From: Treponema sp. J25
GTDB taxonomy: Bacteria; Spirochaetota; Spirochaetia; Treponematales; Breznakiellaceae
Length of the DNA: 64,000 nucleotides
NCBI RefSeq assembly: GCF_004343725.1
Contig: NZ_PTQW01000033.1
Span: 1-64,000 of the forward strand
Reading direction: 5' to 3'
Below, one piece after another: positions 42,956 to 51,874 of this stretch. Below the pieces are notes generated by a model, which had not been told where the DNA came from, ran no database searches, and worked only from the letters and a program-made list of their open reading frames with translations. The translations under genes were made by a program, and so were the position numbers. Within the stretch, counting starts at the first letter, position 1. Each line of letters opens with the position of its first letter.

Positions 42956-44308
42956 TCATTTTGCCTTACTATATAAGGCAACCGGCGCTTTACCAATGAA
43001 TTGCCATTCTTCAGCCGGCAATTCCTCATGACTCCCTATTAATAAAAGGCCACTGGCCTTTAATTTTTCATCAAAATCGGAGAGAATCTTACTTTGTTCC
43101 TCAGGGCTCATAAACGAAAGGATATCCCGGGCCACAATAATATCCAGGTCCACATAGGGATTATTGTTACGAATATCATGGTACTCAAAAAGGATTGCGT
43201 CTTTAATGACCTGGTTAAAGCCATAGCCATACTTCCCTTTCACCAGGAAGGGTCGACAATACTCCGGAAACACCTCGTATTCAAAGGCCATAGTCGGGGC
43301 CGAAGAAATAGCCAACAGGTCACTATCGCTTGCCCAGATTTTTATCCGATGTTCGGGGTAGCGTTCCCGCAGTATACAGGCAAACGAGAAGGTTTCAAAG
43401 CCCTTTCCACACCCGGGATTCCAGACGGTGATGGTTTTACCGGGCATATCCGGTAACAGGCTGCGCACCGCCGCCGCATAGTCATCGCCCCAGAACTGAT
43501 CCGTATAGGGTGAATAGAAGGGCTTTAAAAAGGCCTCCGCATCATCCAGATCCTTTAATTGCACCGCATCGCTGGTCTGCCGTTCCTTTTTCCATTCTTC
43601 ATAGCGGGCCAGAACCCACTTTTCGTTCATCGCTGTGGTGGCAAAATGTTTCAACGCAAAGAGGGTTTCCTTAATGAAATTGACCTCTAGCGGAACGGAC
43701 TGATTCGGACCTTCCCGACCCTCGCCTCGGGCGGGCGTAGTTCCTTCCATTGCCGGTGGAGTATAGAGGGGGAGCCCCTCTGCTTCAATACTGGTTCGCT
43801 TTCGTTCTTCTTCCTGAGAAAAAATCCGATTTACATCAAGGATAATATACAGGCGTCCTTGATGTTCCACCACGCCTTTTATATACCGAATGTTGATATC
43901 CCCAAATATTGGGTGAGGAGGCTGAATTTGTTCAGAGGAGACCCCTACGACTTTGTCGATGGAATCCACAATAATGCCGTAGATTTGTTCATCCTTTCGC
44001 ACAATAAGGAGATTCTCCATCGCATTTTCATCTTTTTGTTCTGCCGGCAGATGAAAGAAGATACGAAAATCAATGACCGGGATTATCTCGCCTCGGAGAT
44101 TATACACCCCTCGCACAAAGGCGGCCGTATTGGGAACATAGGTAAACCGATTAGCCTTGGCGATTTCCTTGACATTCATGATGTCAATACCATAGTCTTT
44201 TCCTGCCAGAGAAAAGGTAACCATTTTAAAATCTATCTTGAGGATCCGCTCTTGTTTTACTTCTCCCCCATTTTTATTTTCCTGTACCTGCAGTTCCTGT
44301 CCACTCAT
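42956..44308 (-). CDS. cheW: CheW adaptor fused to a CheR-like methyltransferase domain
   Basis: Couples receptors to CheA. 450 residues. The CheW domain (about 24-165) has MVTFSLAGKDYGIDIMNVKEI and FVRGVYNLRGEIIPVIDFR. A linker leads to a CheR-like domain (about 210-445) with VWNPGCGKGFETFSFACIL at the SAM site, IWASDSD, and DIIVARDILSFM where CheR has its CRNVLIYF motif. From memory, CheW-CheR-like fusions are known in spirochetes and take part in unusual receptor arrays. Whether this domain still methylates is not clear: core glycines remain, but the flanking sequence is divergent. Operon position between cheA and cheX. Confidence 0.88.
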   Translation of the reverse strand: MSGQELQVQENKNGGEVKQERILKIDFKMVTFSLAGKDYGIDIMNVKEIAKANRFTYVPNTAAFVRGVYNLRGEIIPVIDFRIFFHLPAEQKDENAMENLLIVRKDEQIYGIIVDSIDKVVGVSSEQIQPPHPIFGDINIRYIKGVVEHQGRLYIILDVNRIFSQEEERKRTSIEAEGLPLYTPPAMEGTTPARGEGREGPNQSVPLEVNFIKETLFALKHFATTAMNEKWVLARYEEWKKERQTSDAVQLKDLDDAEAFLKPFYSPYTDQFWGDDYAAAVRSLLPDMPGKTITVWNPGCGKGFETFSFACILRERYPEHRIKIWASDSDLLAISSAPTMAFEYEVFPEYCRPFLVKGKYGYGFNQVIKDAILFEYHDIRNNNPYVDLDIIVARDILSFMSPEEQSKILSDFDEKLKASGLLLIGSHEELPAEEWQFIGKAPVALYSKAK

Positions 44309-44321
44309 GGAGCGCCTCCCT

Positions 44322-46727
44322 CTAGCGCAGTATGGCTTCCCGGCGTTGCCGTTCTTCCCGTTCTTTTCGTAACCCTAACTCGAGCAGCTGGCTTACATCG
44401 ATGATGAGAGATACCGACCCATCCCCTAAGATAGAGGCGCCGGCAATACCTGGCGAGGCGGTAAATTGATCCCGCAGGGGTTTAATGACCACATCTTCTT
44501 CCCCAATAAGGCTATCTACCATAAGGCCCATCTTTTTTTCCGCCGTCCCCACGATAACCACAAAGTAATAGTCCCGCTGTTCATCGGTTTTAATACCAAA
44601 CAGTCGATTTAGCCGAAGCAGGGAAATGACATCGTTACGTACATTGAATACTTCGTAGTTGTCTATCATGCGAATGTCCGATGGCTTTATCCGGTGGCTT
44701 TCGATAACCGAGGTAATAGGAATAGAGTAGATTTCCTTTCCCACCCGAACAAGGAGCCCCTGAATAATGGCCAGCGTAAGGGGAAGTTTGATGATAAAGC
44801 GGGTTCCCCGTCCCCGTTCTGAATGGACCGTTACCGTTCCATTCAGTTTTTCGATCTGACGCCGCACCACATCGAGGCCCACACCACGGCCTGAAATATT
44901 GGTAATTTGCTTTGCCGTAGAAAAACCGGGCTCAAAAATAAGATTAAAGGCTTCCACATCGGTAAGGATCTTGTTGGGATGGATAAGGCCCCGCTCTATC
45001 GCCTTTGCCCGAACCGCTTCTACATCGATTCCCTTTCCATCGTCGGCGATTTCAATGATGATCATGTTCCCTTCGTTACTTGCCTTAAGGAGTACCGTGC
45101 CGGTTTCATTCTTGCCCGCCGCACGACGATCCTCGGGAGATTCTATACCATGATCAATGGAGTTACGGACCGAGTGCATGATGGGATCTAAGAGATCTTC
45201 GATTACCGACTTATCCAGTTCGGTTTCTTCCCCCTCTATAACAAGGTTCACCTTTTTATTAAGGCTCTTGGAAAGGTCCCGGACCAGCCGGGGGAAACGA
45301 TTAAAAATCTGGCTGATGGGGACCATGCGGATCCGCATCACCCCTTCCTGAAGTTCTCCCGAAATTCGCCCCAGGTTTTGGGCGGTCGAGCGGAATTTGT
45401 TAACATGGGCCTTCAGGTTCACCTCGATGGGATCAAAGAGGGTAAAGAGATCTCCATATTTCTCCAGGATTTCTTTGCGGATTTCCTTTACGGTCCGACC
45501 CTTCTGGATAGCATCCAGATATTCCGGAAGAGTATCGAAGAGATCCTTGATTTTTTCCCGATATATCGTTTCTATACCCTGCAGTTGGGTCATGAGTTCC
45601 CCAAACTGGTTCGATATCTGATTGAAGGTCGCCTTGGTGATTACCGTTTCAGAAACCAGGTTCAGCAGGTTATCGATCCGACGGGAATCGACCCGCAGAA
45701 TTGACCCCATGTCTTTCAGATTCTTCTTTTCGCCCTCCTCAGCTTGATCGCCATTCTGGCTTTCTTTTGATTCAAGCTTTGCCGTTTCAAGCACCTGGGA
45801 AGGAGAAGGGGCTATGTCTTTCTTACTGGTTGTTGGAAGAGGTTCTCTTTGCGTATCGGTCCGCGGTGGCTTTTCCGCATCTCCACTAGGAATCGAAGCT
45901 GTCGTCGGAACAGCGGCTTTTCCCGGTACGGATACTTCTTTTGTTAATTCTTCCACCGTAGCAGTGATGGTAACGTCCGGAATTTGAACGACCCGTTTAA
46001 TCTCCTCCGCCGAGTGATGGGTCGCAAGGTAGTATTCCACCACCGGGAAAAAATTATCTTCGTAGAGTTGCTCAAAATCGGGGTTGGTTTTCAGAATCGT
46101 TCCCTTGTTCTTAAGGGCCGCAAAAACCTGGATTCCCCCCACCGTGTTCATGACGTTATCTTCGTTAAATGTCACCGTGACCTTGTAGATCCCCTGCCCC
46201 TCCGCCGCGTGTTGCTTCATTTCGAGGATTTCGTACTCGGAAACAGAAGCGGTGGCAACCTTGGGCCTTGCCTCTTCCTTGGGCGGAACGGATGCGGCGG
46301 CCTTCTTGGGAGAAGACCTCTTTGTCCCCTCGGCAGGTAAAAGGGCGGTAAGACGACCTTCTATCCCTGAGATATCTTCACGATAGACTTCCCCCTGCAT
46401 CCGGGCATTGAGCATGGCCTTGATGATATCGATAGCCTGGAGCAGTATATCGATGACCGATTCATCGACCGTAATATTCCCCGATCGAATTGCATCAAGG
46501 ACATCTTCTACAAGATGGGTAAAATGGGCCAGTTCTTGCATTTCCACCGTAGCAGCCCCGCCCTTCAGAGTATGGGCAGCCCGGAAAATCTCATCTACCG
46601 CATCTCGATTTGCCCCTTCTTGCTCTAACACCAGAATATTCTGTTCCAGTGTTTCCACCTGCATTTGGGCTTCACTAAAGAAGTCCTTCAGAAGTTCCTC
46701 GTTATTTGGATCTAAATAGTCACTCAT
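44322..46727 (-). CDS. cheA: Chemotaxis histidine kinase CheA
   Basis: Receptor-controlled kinase. 801 residues from ATG 46727 (MSDYLDPNNEELL); a TTG at 46751 adds 8 doubtful residues. The Hpt domain (1-110) has phospho-accepting His52 in AAHTLKGG. A P2-like region lies at about 165-260 and a Pro/Ser-rich linker to 335. The dimerisation domain starts ILRVDSRRIDNLLNLVSE (about 343) and is longer than in E. coli. The HATPase (about 490-650) has HSVRNSIDHGIE, ADDGKGID and GRGVGLDVV. The CheW-like domain runs 655-790. No Shine-Dalgarno sequence is apparent. First gene of the che operon. Confidence 0.95.
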   Translation of the reverse strand: MSDYLDPNNEELLKDFFSEAQMQVETLEQNILVLEQEGANRDAVDEIFRAAHTLKGGAATVEMQELAHFTHLVEDVLDAIRSGNITVDESVIDILLQAIDIIKAMLNARMQGEVYREDISGIEGRLTALLPAEGTKRSSPKKAAASVPPKEEARPKVATASVSEYEILEMKQHAAEGQGIYKVTVTFNEDNVMNTVGGIQVFAALKNKGTILKTNPDFEQLYEDNFFPVVEYYLATHHSAEEIKRVVQIPDVTITATVEELTKEVSVPGKAAVPTTASIPSGDAEKPPRTDTQREPLPTTSKKDIAPSPSQVLETAKLESKESQNGDQAEEGEKKNLKDMGSILRVDSRRIDNLLNLVSETVITKATFNQISNQFGELMTQLQGIETIYREKIKDLFDTLPEYLDAIQKGRTVKEIRKEILEKYGDLFTLFDPIEVNLKAHVNKFRSTAQNLGRISGELQEGVMRIRMVPISQIFNRFPRLVRDLSKSLNKKVNLVIEGEETELDKSVIEDLLDPIMHSVRNSIDHGIESPEDRRAAGKNETGTVLLKASNEGNMIIIEIADDGKGIDVEAVRAKAIERGLIHPNKILTDVEAFNLIFEPGFSTAKQITNISGRGVGLDVVRRQIEKLNGTVTVHSERGRGTRFIIKLPLTLAIIQGLLVRVGKEIYSIPITSVIESHRIKPSDIRMIDNYEVFNVRNDVISLLRLNRLFGIKTDEQRDYYFVVIVGTAEKKMGLMVDSLIGEEDVVIKPLRDQFTASPGIAGASILGDGSVSLIIDVSQLLELGLRKEREERQRREAILR

Positions 46728-46775
46728 GACGATGATAATCTTTATACACAAATGAACTTACGTCAAGGCTTTTTG

Positions 46776-46804
46776 TTGTTTCTGTGACATAAACATGCTA
46801 AAAT
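46776..46804 (+). promoter_or_regulatory. Predicted promoter of the outer-membrane protein pair
   Basis: TTGTTT (46776-46781), 17 bases, TAAAAT (46799-46804), followed by AAGGAG and ATG at 46825. It lies in the 97-base divergent gap with cheA. Confidence 0.5.
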
Positions 46805-46824
46805 TAAGAAAGGAGTTAACCTAG

Positions 46825-48079
46825 ATGCTCATAAAAGAACGAAGTTTTTTTCAAAAGCTTGCAGGATTGGTGGTGGGAAGCTACTGCTGGATTACCATCG
46901 TTGTAGGGACCCCAGCTCTACCTGCGGCGGATCTCACCGTTCCCCTCTTTGAGATAGCAAGTTTTGGAACTATTACGGACAATACCTTAAAGGTAAGTTC
47001 CCTGGCACGGACGACGCTGGCACTGCAGGGGGGCTATAAATACGGAGCAACCCTGCGACTGGCCCTGGCTTCCCGGGATCTCAGCAAAAGCCTGGGATAT
47101 GGGACACTTACTCTTTCTCCTGTTTCAGCGGCCCCCACCGCTGATGATTATAACAAACTGGTAGATAGACTTAACAATCAGGCATATCTGGGTTTTGAGC
47201 TTGCCAAGGTCCGGGCATCCCGGATTTTTAACCTGCCCCTCGAATTTTCCTATTTTATAGGGTATGGGGATATTCTCTGTTCGGGGGATGATTTTTCTTT
47301 TTATTTTGGAAGTCCCCCTATTGGAAGCGGTTTCCGGGGTCTTTCCTACTTTCCCCAGGGAATCAATGGGGACATGCTTAATCAGTACGAGGGGATCCAT
47401 CAAATTATTGGAACGGGATTACAACTTACCGGCATGGGAAGTACCAGTATCGTACCAATGTTCTACCTATACCAGGATGGGGCCATGCTGGACTCCACGA
47501 CGGGCTTACCCCAGGAAGGGATCTATTCGGCGGATCTTCGCCTTTTAGTAAACACGCCCCTCGTCAAATTTGAATTTTTCGCCGGTGCCACCTATCCTTA
47601 CGAGTCCTGGGGCCTGTATCGGGGTGGGATTCTTGCCTATTTTTCCACCGGCAGTGGGGCGGATTTTCTCGCCCAAATCGGAATTCCTGCGTGGAAGGGA
47701 GGCGAAGCCTTCAGTATTGATAACCTGTATGTTCTTTTTGAACCCCGGATGCACTTTGGCCCTGTGGGATTCGCCACCACCGTGTTTTATCACCCCATCT
47801 GGTACCGTCAACGGCAGTATCCCTCAGAACGGGGCAGTACCGATATCAACATTCAACTTTATTTCAGAAATGAAGATGCTCTTCTGGGGGGGTATAGAAA
47901 ACACCCTCTATTTCCGATCATCTCCTACAGAGGATACTCTTTCTTGGAGAATTGCTCCCTTCTTACGGGTAACCACCGATGGTTTACGATGGGATTGGAA
48001 GGTACGGATTAACCCCCTGGCGTATCAAAACATTCCTTCCATGTTTGAAGTATATCTTAGTGTACGGACGGCATACTAA
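46825..48079 (+). CDS. Outer-membrane beta-barrel protein, frame broken at a G7 tract
   Basis: Predicted exported barrel protein. The N-terminus has a long hydrophobic signal (about 10-35, ending PALPAADL), then repeated amphipathic strands rich in Gly and aromatics. The first frame ends at 48012 in an unlikely tail (HRWFTMGLEGTD). If one G is dropped from the seven at 47886-47892, the protein continues as IENTLYFRSSPTEDTLSW to FEVYLSVRTAY, about 417 residues, with strand pattern and a C-terminal aromatic residue typical of outer-membrane barrels. So the gene is either phase-variable, frameshifted, or carries a sequencing error. No family is recognised. Followed 1 base later by a second barrel-like gene. 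Confidence 0.72.
47886..47892 (+). repeat. Poly-G tract (G7) inside the barrel gene
   Basis: Seven consecutive G at the exact point where the reading frame must shift by one base to restore the barrel's C-terminal strands. Homopolymer G tracts are known phase-variation sites in Treponema surface-protein genes. Confidence 0.9.
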
Positions 48080-48080
48080 C

Positions 48081-48968
48081 ATGAAACGAACTATTTTGTC
48101 CCTGTGCTTAGTGGTAACCTCTTCCTTCATGATGGTACAATCGCTGGATCTCACGATTAGTGGAGGATACGGGAACTTCCTGTTTGATTCCTCCCGTATC
48201 ACTAGTCTTCAAAGTGAGAATAAGGCCTTTTCCGAGCAGTCCTTCATTTTGGCAAGCCTGGGGGCCCAGGAAACGGTGGCGGAAACTACCAAAATAACGA
48301 TCCTCTACGAACGGGATCCGATTCTCCGGAACATCCTGTATACCAGCCTTTTTTATGACTTAGGTTTTGCTACCGTTCAGGTGGGTCCCTATTTTGGTCT
48401 TTTTAACACGGCCAACCTTCAGATTACCCCGGGACTTTCCATGGCTCTTCAAATAGGTATTCCTGGTCTCGTGTTTGGAACCTTCCGGAGTGACACAACC
48501 CTCGGAACAGGGCTCCAGGTCCCTGGCGATTATGTCCAGCAGAAAAGCGAACTGGGTCTTTGGATCTGGGGCACTCAAATTCTTACCAAATTTATCATCC
48601 AGAGCCGCAGTTTTTCAGAACAAAAAACTGCGTCCCTTATCATAAAAGACGAACAAACCCGCTACATCCTTGTGGCAGACATATTCAAGAAGAATGTTCC
48701 GTATCAGGTAACCACTACCATTGGATACCTGACCATGAGTCGATCCTACATTACTACTGCGACCACAGACACCGATACGATTGGGGCTATCATCCTCGGC
48801 CTGGATGGTTCGGCAAAAATCAACAGTCAGCTTCGCCTTCTTGGGGCCTTTGAAATGCCCCTCTATTGCTGGGGGATAGGAGGACTCAAGAGCCCAGCGG
48901 ATACCACCTTTTTCTATCAAGTCACCGCGGGTTGTGTGATAAGTTTCGACCCATTCTATAAACCGTAG
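48081..48968 (+). CDS. Second outer-membrane beta-barrel-like protein
   Basis: 295 residues from ATG 48081, chosen because it begins a clear signal peptide (MKRTILSLCLVVTSSFMMVQS); the longer frame from 47979 overlaps the barrel gene upstream. The mature part alternates polar and hydrophobic residues with Gly and aromatic-rich strands (LYTSLFYDLGFATVQVGPYFGLF) and ends QVTAGCVISFDPFYKP. It is probably co-expressed with the preceding barrel gene and may form a pair with it. No family recognised. Confidence 0.68.
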   Translation: MKRTILSLCLVVTSSFMMVQSLDLTISGGYGNFLFDSSRITSLQSENKAFSEQSFILASLGAQETVAETTKITILYERDPILRNILYTSLFYDLGFATVQVGPYFGLFNTANLQITPGLSMALQIGIPGLVFGTFRSDTTLGTGLQVPGDYVQQKSELGLWIWGTQILTKFIIQSRSFSEQKTASLIIKDEQTRYILVADIFKKNVPYQVTTTIGYLTMSRSYITTATTDTDTIGAIILGLDGSAKINSQLRLLGAFEMPLYCWGIGGLKSPADTTFFYQVTAGCVISFDPFYKP

Positions 48969-48983
48969 CGCTTTAATTTTACC

Positions 48984-49005
48984 GGGGCCCCCAAAAGGGG
49001 GCCCC
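48984..49005. other. Perfect 9-bp GC hairpin after the barrel genes
   Basis: GGGGCCCCC, loop AAAA, GGGGGCCCC. No T-run follows on either strand, so it is an mRNA-end stem or a weak terminator, or part of the intergenic repeat family. It begins a 317-base stretch without genes (48969-49285). Confidence 0.6.
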
Positions 49006-49090
49006 AAAAATGGAGCCCTGGTAGCCAACAAAAAGGCCAGCAAAAAGGGGCTCCCCTGCGCCGAAAGGGGACTCCGGGGTACACAAAAGG

Positions 49091-49283
49091 GGGGCTTCTT
49101 TTAATTAAAGGAACCCCGCTTGCCCCAGGGGAAAGTATCTCTGAAGGGGGCCTTTCAAAAGAAACATCTCCCTCAGGACTGCCAAAAAGAAGAAATCCTT
49201 GTGTTAAAAGACCACTTCTCCCTGGGGTGCTAAAAAGATAGGGCTCCTTTCATGAAAGAAACCCCGCTTTCCGCAGGGGAAAA
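49091..49283. repeat. Pair of terminator-like repeats, 49091-49134 and 49241-49283
   Basis: Two units with the same layout: GGGCTTC or GGGCTCC, TTT, a short palindrome (TTAATTAA or TTCATGAA), AAAG or AAGAA, ACCCCGCTT, CC and CAGGGGAAA. Each ends in a stem that on the minus strand is CCCC...GGGG followed by a T-rich run. They differ by about a fifth of positions. The region between them has A- and G-rich unassigned sequence. Confidence 0.6.
49252..49281 (-). terminator. Intrinsic terminator of the lysine operon
   Basis: Minus strand CCCC-T-GC, loop GGAAA, GCGGGG, then TTTCTTTC. It lies just after the dapL stop and coincides with repeat unit 2. Confidence 0.6.
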
Positions 49284-49285
49284 CC

Positions 49286-50506
49286 TTACCGGAAACGGCG
49301 AAGCCGGCGGCAGGCCTCCTCCACATCTTCCCGATGACCAAAAGCAGAAAAACGAATAAAACTTTGGCCGGCAGGTCCAAAGCCTGATCCGGGAGTACAG
49401 ATTACCCAGCACTGTTCCATGATCTGGGAAAACACATCCCAGCTATCCCGGCCGGGGAAGTGGGCCCAGATATAGGGGGAATTGTCCCCTCCAACGCAGG
49501 ATATCCCCATCTCCGTAAGGGTAGCTCGGATGAGACGGGCGTTTTCAAGGTAGAAATCGGTAAGGCGCCGCATTTCCGTAAGCCCCTTGGGGCTGAGGGC
49601 AGCATAGCCCCCCTGCTGGGCAATGTTGGAAGCCCCATTAAACAGGGTGGTACAGATCCGGTTCCAATCGGCGTTGACGCTTGTGCCGTCCTCATAGCGC
49701 AGGGTTTTGGGGACGATAGACCAGCCAAGGCGGACCCCCGTAAAGCCAATGGGTTTAGAAAAGGAGTTTACTTCGATGGCGCATTCCTTCGCCCCAGGGA
49801 TCTGATAGATAGATTTGGGTAAAACCGGATCCCGAATAAATTCCGCGTAGGCCGCATCAAAAATGATAAGGGATCGCTTCTTTCGAACCTCTTCTACTAA
49901 AGCTTCTAGCTGGGCCCGGCTAGCCACTGCACCGGTGGGATTGTTAGGAGAGCAGAAGTACACAAGGCCCTTCGAGGGGATACGGGAAAGTTCGGGGAAA
50001 TAGCCGTTCTCTGCCGTACAGGGAAGGTAGGTGATTCCCTCATAGCCTGTACCATTCCAGGGCCCCGCGGCCCCGATAATTACCGAACCATCCACATACA
50101 CCGGATAGGAGGGATCCTGCACCGCCACAGGAAGATGGTAACCGAACAGCACCTGGAGGCGCCCAATATCACACTTTGCCCCATCGGAGACAAAAACTTC
50201 ATCGGGGGCGATAGGGTCAATACCGGGCAACTGGTTATACAGCACCTGGGCAATCCGCTCCCGGAGGGCCATCATTCCCTGCTCTTCCCCATAGCCGGTA
50301 TATCCTTCCCGGGTACCCAGGCGCCGGGCCGCATCTGTTAGGGCCAGGTCAATGTGGGGAGTGATAGGTTCCGTGGTATTCCCAATGCCAAGGCTGATAA
50401 GCTGGGCCTCGGGATGGGAACGGAGGAATTCCCGCCTCCGCCGGGCGATTTCGGGGAAAAGGTAGCCCGCCGTCAGGTGGGCCATGTGGGGGTTTCGTGG
50501 TACCAT
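49286..50506 (-). CDS. dapL: LL-diaminopimelate aminotransferase
   Basis: Converts tetrahydrodipicolinate to LL-diaminopimelate in one step, bypassing the DapD-DapC-DapE route. 406 residues, class I PLP aminotransferase. DapL-type features include SLGIGNTTEPITP near the start, GEEQGMMALRERIA, FVSDGAKCDIGRL, CSPNNPTGAV, FDAAYAEFI and the PLP lysine in NSFSKPIGFTGVRLGWS. Last gene of lysC-dapB-dapA-asd-lysA-dapL. Its presence explains the lack of dapC, dapD and dapE here. Confidence 0.94.
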   Translation of the reverse strand: MVPRNPHMAHLTAGYLFPEIARRRREFLRSHPEAQLISLGIGNTTEPITPHIDLALTDAARRLGTREGYTGYGEEQGMMALRERIAQVLYNQLPGIDPIAPDEVFVSDGAKCDIGRLQVLFGYHLPVAVQDPSYPVYVDGSVIIGAAGPWNGTGYEGITYLPCTAENGYFPELSRIPSKGLVYFCSPNNPTGAVASRAQLEALVEEVRKKRSLIIFDAAYAEFIRDPVLPKSIYQIPGAKECAIEVNSFSKPIGFTGVRLGWSIVPKTLRYEDGTSVNADWNRICTTLFNGASNIAQQGGYAALSPKGLTEMRRLTDFYLENARLIRATLTEMGISCVGGDNSPYIWAHFPGRDSWDVFSQIMEQCWVICTPGSGFGPAGQSFIRFSAFGHREDVEEACRRLRRFR

Positions 50507-50565
50507 AGTTGTTCTCTCACCTTTTGTAAGCAGGGTGCTTTGAAGACAGCCCTGCCATATCTTCC

Positions 50566-51840
50566 TTACAGGATCTTCTCATTAAATCGGGCAAGGGCGT
50601 TAAAATCAAGGGTGGCAAAGTAATCTTCTACCGTTTCGGCACGACGGATCACCACTACCGAACCATCGGGCCGCAGGAGTAACTCGCCACAGCGGAGCTT
50701 GCCGTTGTAGTTAAAGCCCATGGCCCGACCATGAGCACCCGCATCGTGGATAACCAGGAGATCCCCCGGTTCGATAGGAGGCAGGGGGCGTTGGACCGCA
50801 AATTTATCGTTATTCTCGCAGAGGCTCCCTACCACATCATAGACCTTTGAGGGGGGAACCTGCTCTTTTCCGAGCACCGTAATATGATGGTAGGCCCCGT
50901 ACATCCCGGGTCGCATGAGATCCGCCATGGATGCATCGACTCCAATATATTCCCGGTAGATGTGCTTTTCGTGGATGGCCCGGGTCACAAGCCACCCGTA
51001 GGGCCCCGTCACCGCCCGCCCCCACTCAAGATGAATCCCCAGGGGATGAAGTCCCGCCGGTTTAATGATAGCATCGTACATCCGCTGAATCCCTTCGGCG
51101 AGCTCTTCGTAATCCACGGGGTTTTGTTCTGGTCGGTAGGGGATTCCCACCCCACCTCCAAGGTTCACAAACTCAAGGGAAATGCCGGTTTTTTCTTTTA
51201 TCTCCACGGCGAGTTCAAAAAGAATGCGGGCGGTTTCCACATGGTAGGCCACCTGTAGTTCATTGGATGCCACCATGGTATGGAGGGCGAATCGGCGGGC
51301 CCCCTTTTGTTTGAGGATCCGAAAGCCTTCGATAATTTGTTCCCGGGTGAATCCATACTTGGCCTCCTCGGGCTTCCCGATGATGGCATTTCCCTCTTTA
51401 AGCGGGCCCGGATTATACCTACAGGAAATCAACTCAGGTATTCCTGCCGCCTGCTCCAGAAAGGCAATATGGGTAAAGTCATCCAGGTTGATTATAGCTC
51501 CTAGTTCTCGGGCAAGCACATATTCCCGGGCGGGGGTCTCGTTGGAGGTGAACATGATGTCCTCCCCCAGGATACCCGCTTCCCGGGCCAGTAACAGTTC
51601 CGGCAAACTGGAACAGTCGGCCCCAAAGCCCTCATCCTTAAGGATTTTTAGAATAAAGGGATTCGGCAAGGCCTTTACCGCAAAGTGTTCCTTGAAGGCG
51701 GGAAAGCGAGCAAAGGCCGCCGTTATACGTCGGGCGTTTTCCCGGATGGCCCGTTCATCATAGAGATAAAAGGGGGTGGGAAAGGCCCGCGAAAGGTCCT
51801 CCACCTGCTCCTTTGAAAGGGGGAATTTTTTTCCACTCAT
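50566..51840 (-). CDS. lysA: Diaminopimelate decarboxylase
   Basis: PLP enzyme making L-lysine from meso-diaminopimelate. 424 residues, ornithine/DAP decarboxylase fold III. The N-terminal barrel has FPTPFYLYDERAIRENARRI with the PLP lysine in HFAVKALPNP. ICSR-like CRYNPGPL, GLHTMV-like FALHTMVAS, and the glycine-rich FVNLGGGVGIPY follow. The substrate site near the C-terminus includes VVGSLCENND with its catalytic Cys and DAGAHGRAMGFNYNG. Placed between asd and dapL. No separate dapF epimerase is in the window. Confidence 0.93.
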   Translation of the reverse strand: MSGKKFPLSKEQVEDLSRAFPTPFYLYDERAIRENARRITAAFARFPAFKEHFAVKALPNPFILKILKDEGFGADCSSLPELLLAREAGILGEDIMFTSNETPAREYVLARELGAIINLDDFTHIAFLEQAAGIPELISCRYNPGPLKEGNAIIGKPEEAKYGFTREQIIEGFRILKQKGARRFALHTMVASNELQVAYHVETARILFELAVEIKEKTGISLEFVNLGGGVGIPYRPEQNPVDYEELAEGIQRMYDAIIKPAGLHPLGIHLEWGRAVTGPYGWLVTRAIHEKHIYREYIGVDASMADLMRPGMYGAYHHITVLGKEQVPPSKVYDVVGSLCENNDKFAVQRPLPPIEPGDLLVIHDAGAHGRAMGFNYNGKLRCGELLLRPDGSVVVIRRAETVEDYFATLDFNALARFNEKIL

Positions 51841-51874
51841 ACGAGTTCCTTTATGAGTTCCGTTGTAAAAGGCA

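Noticed and set aside
46738-46766. Promoter for cheA (TTGACG with TATAAA or AAAGAT)
   Set aside because: Spacing is 14 bases for the better -10, or the -10 is poor at 17 bases and would leave almost no leader. Not listed as a feature.
47979-48080. Longer start for the second barrel gene at 47979
   Set aside because: The extra 34 residues overlap the end of the first barrel gene and lack signal-peptide character. ATG 48081 begins a clear signal peptide.
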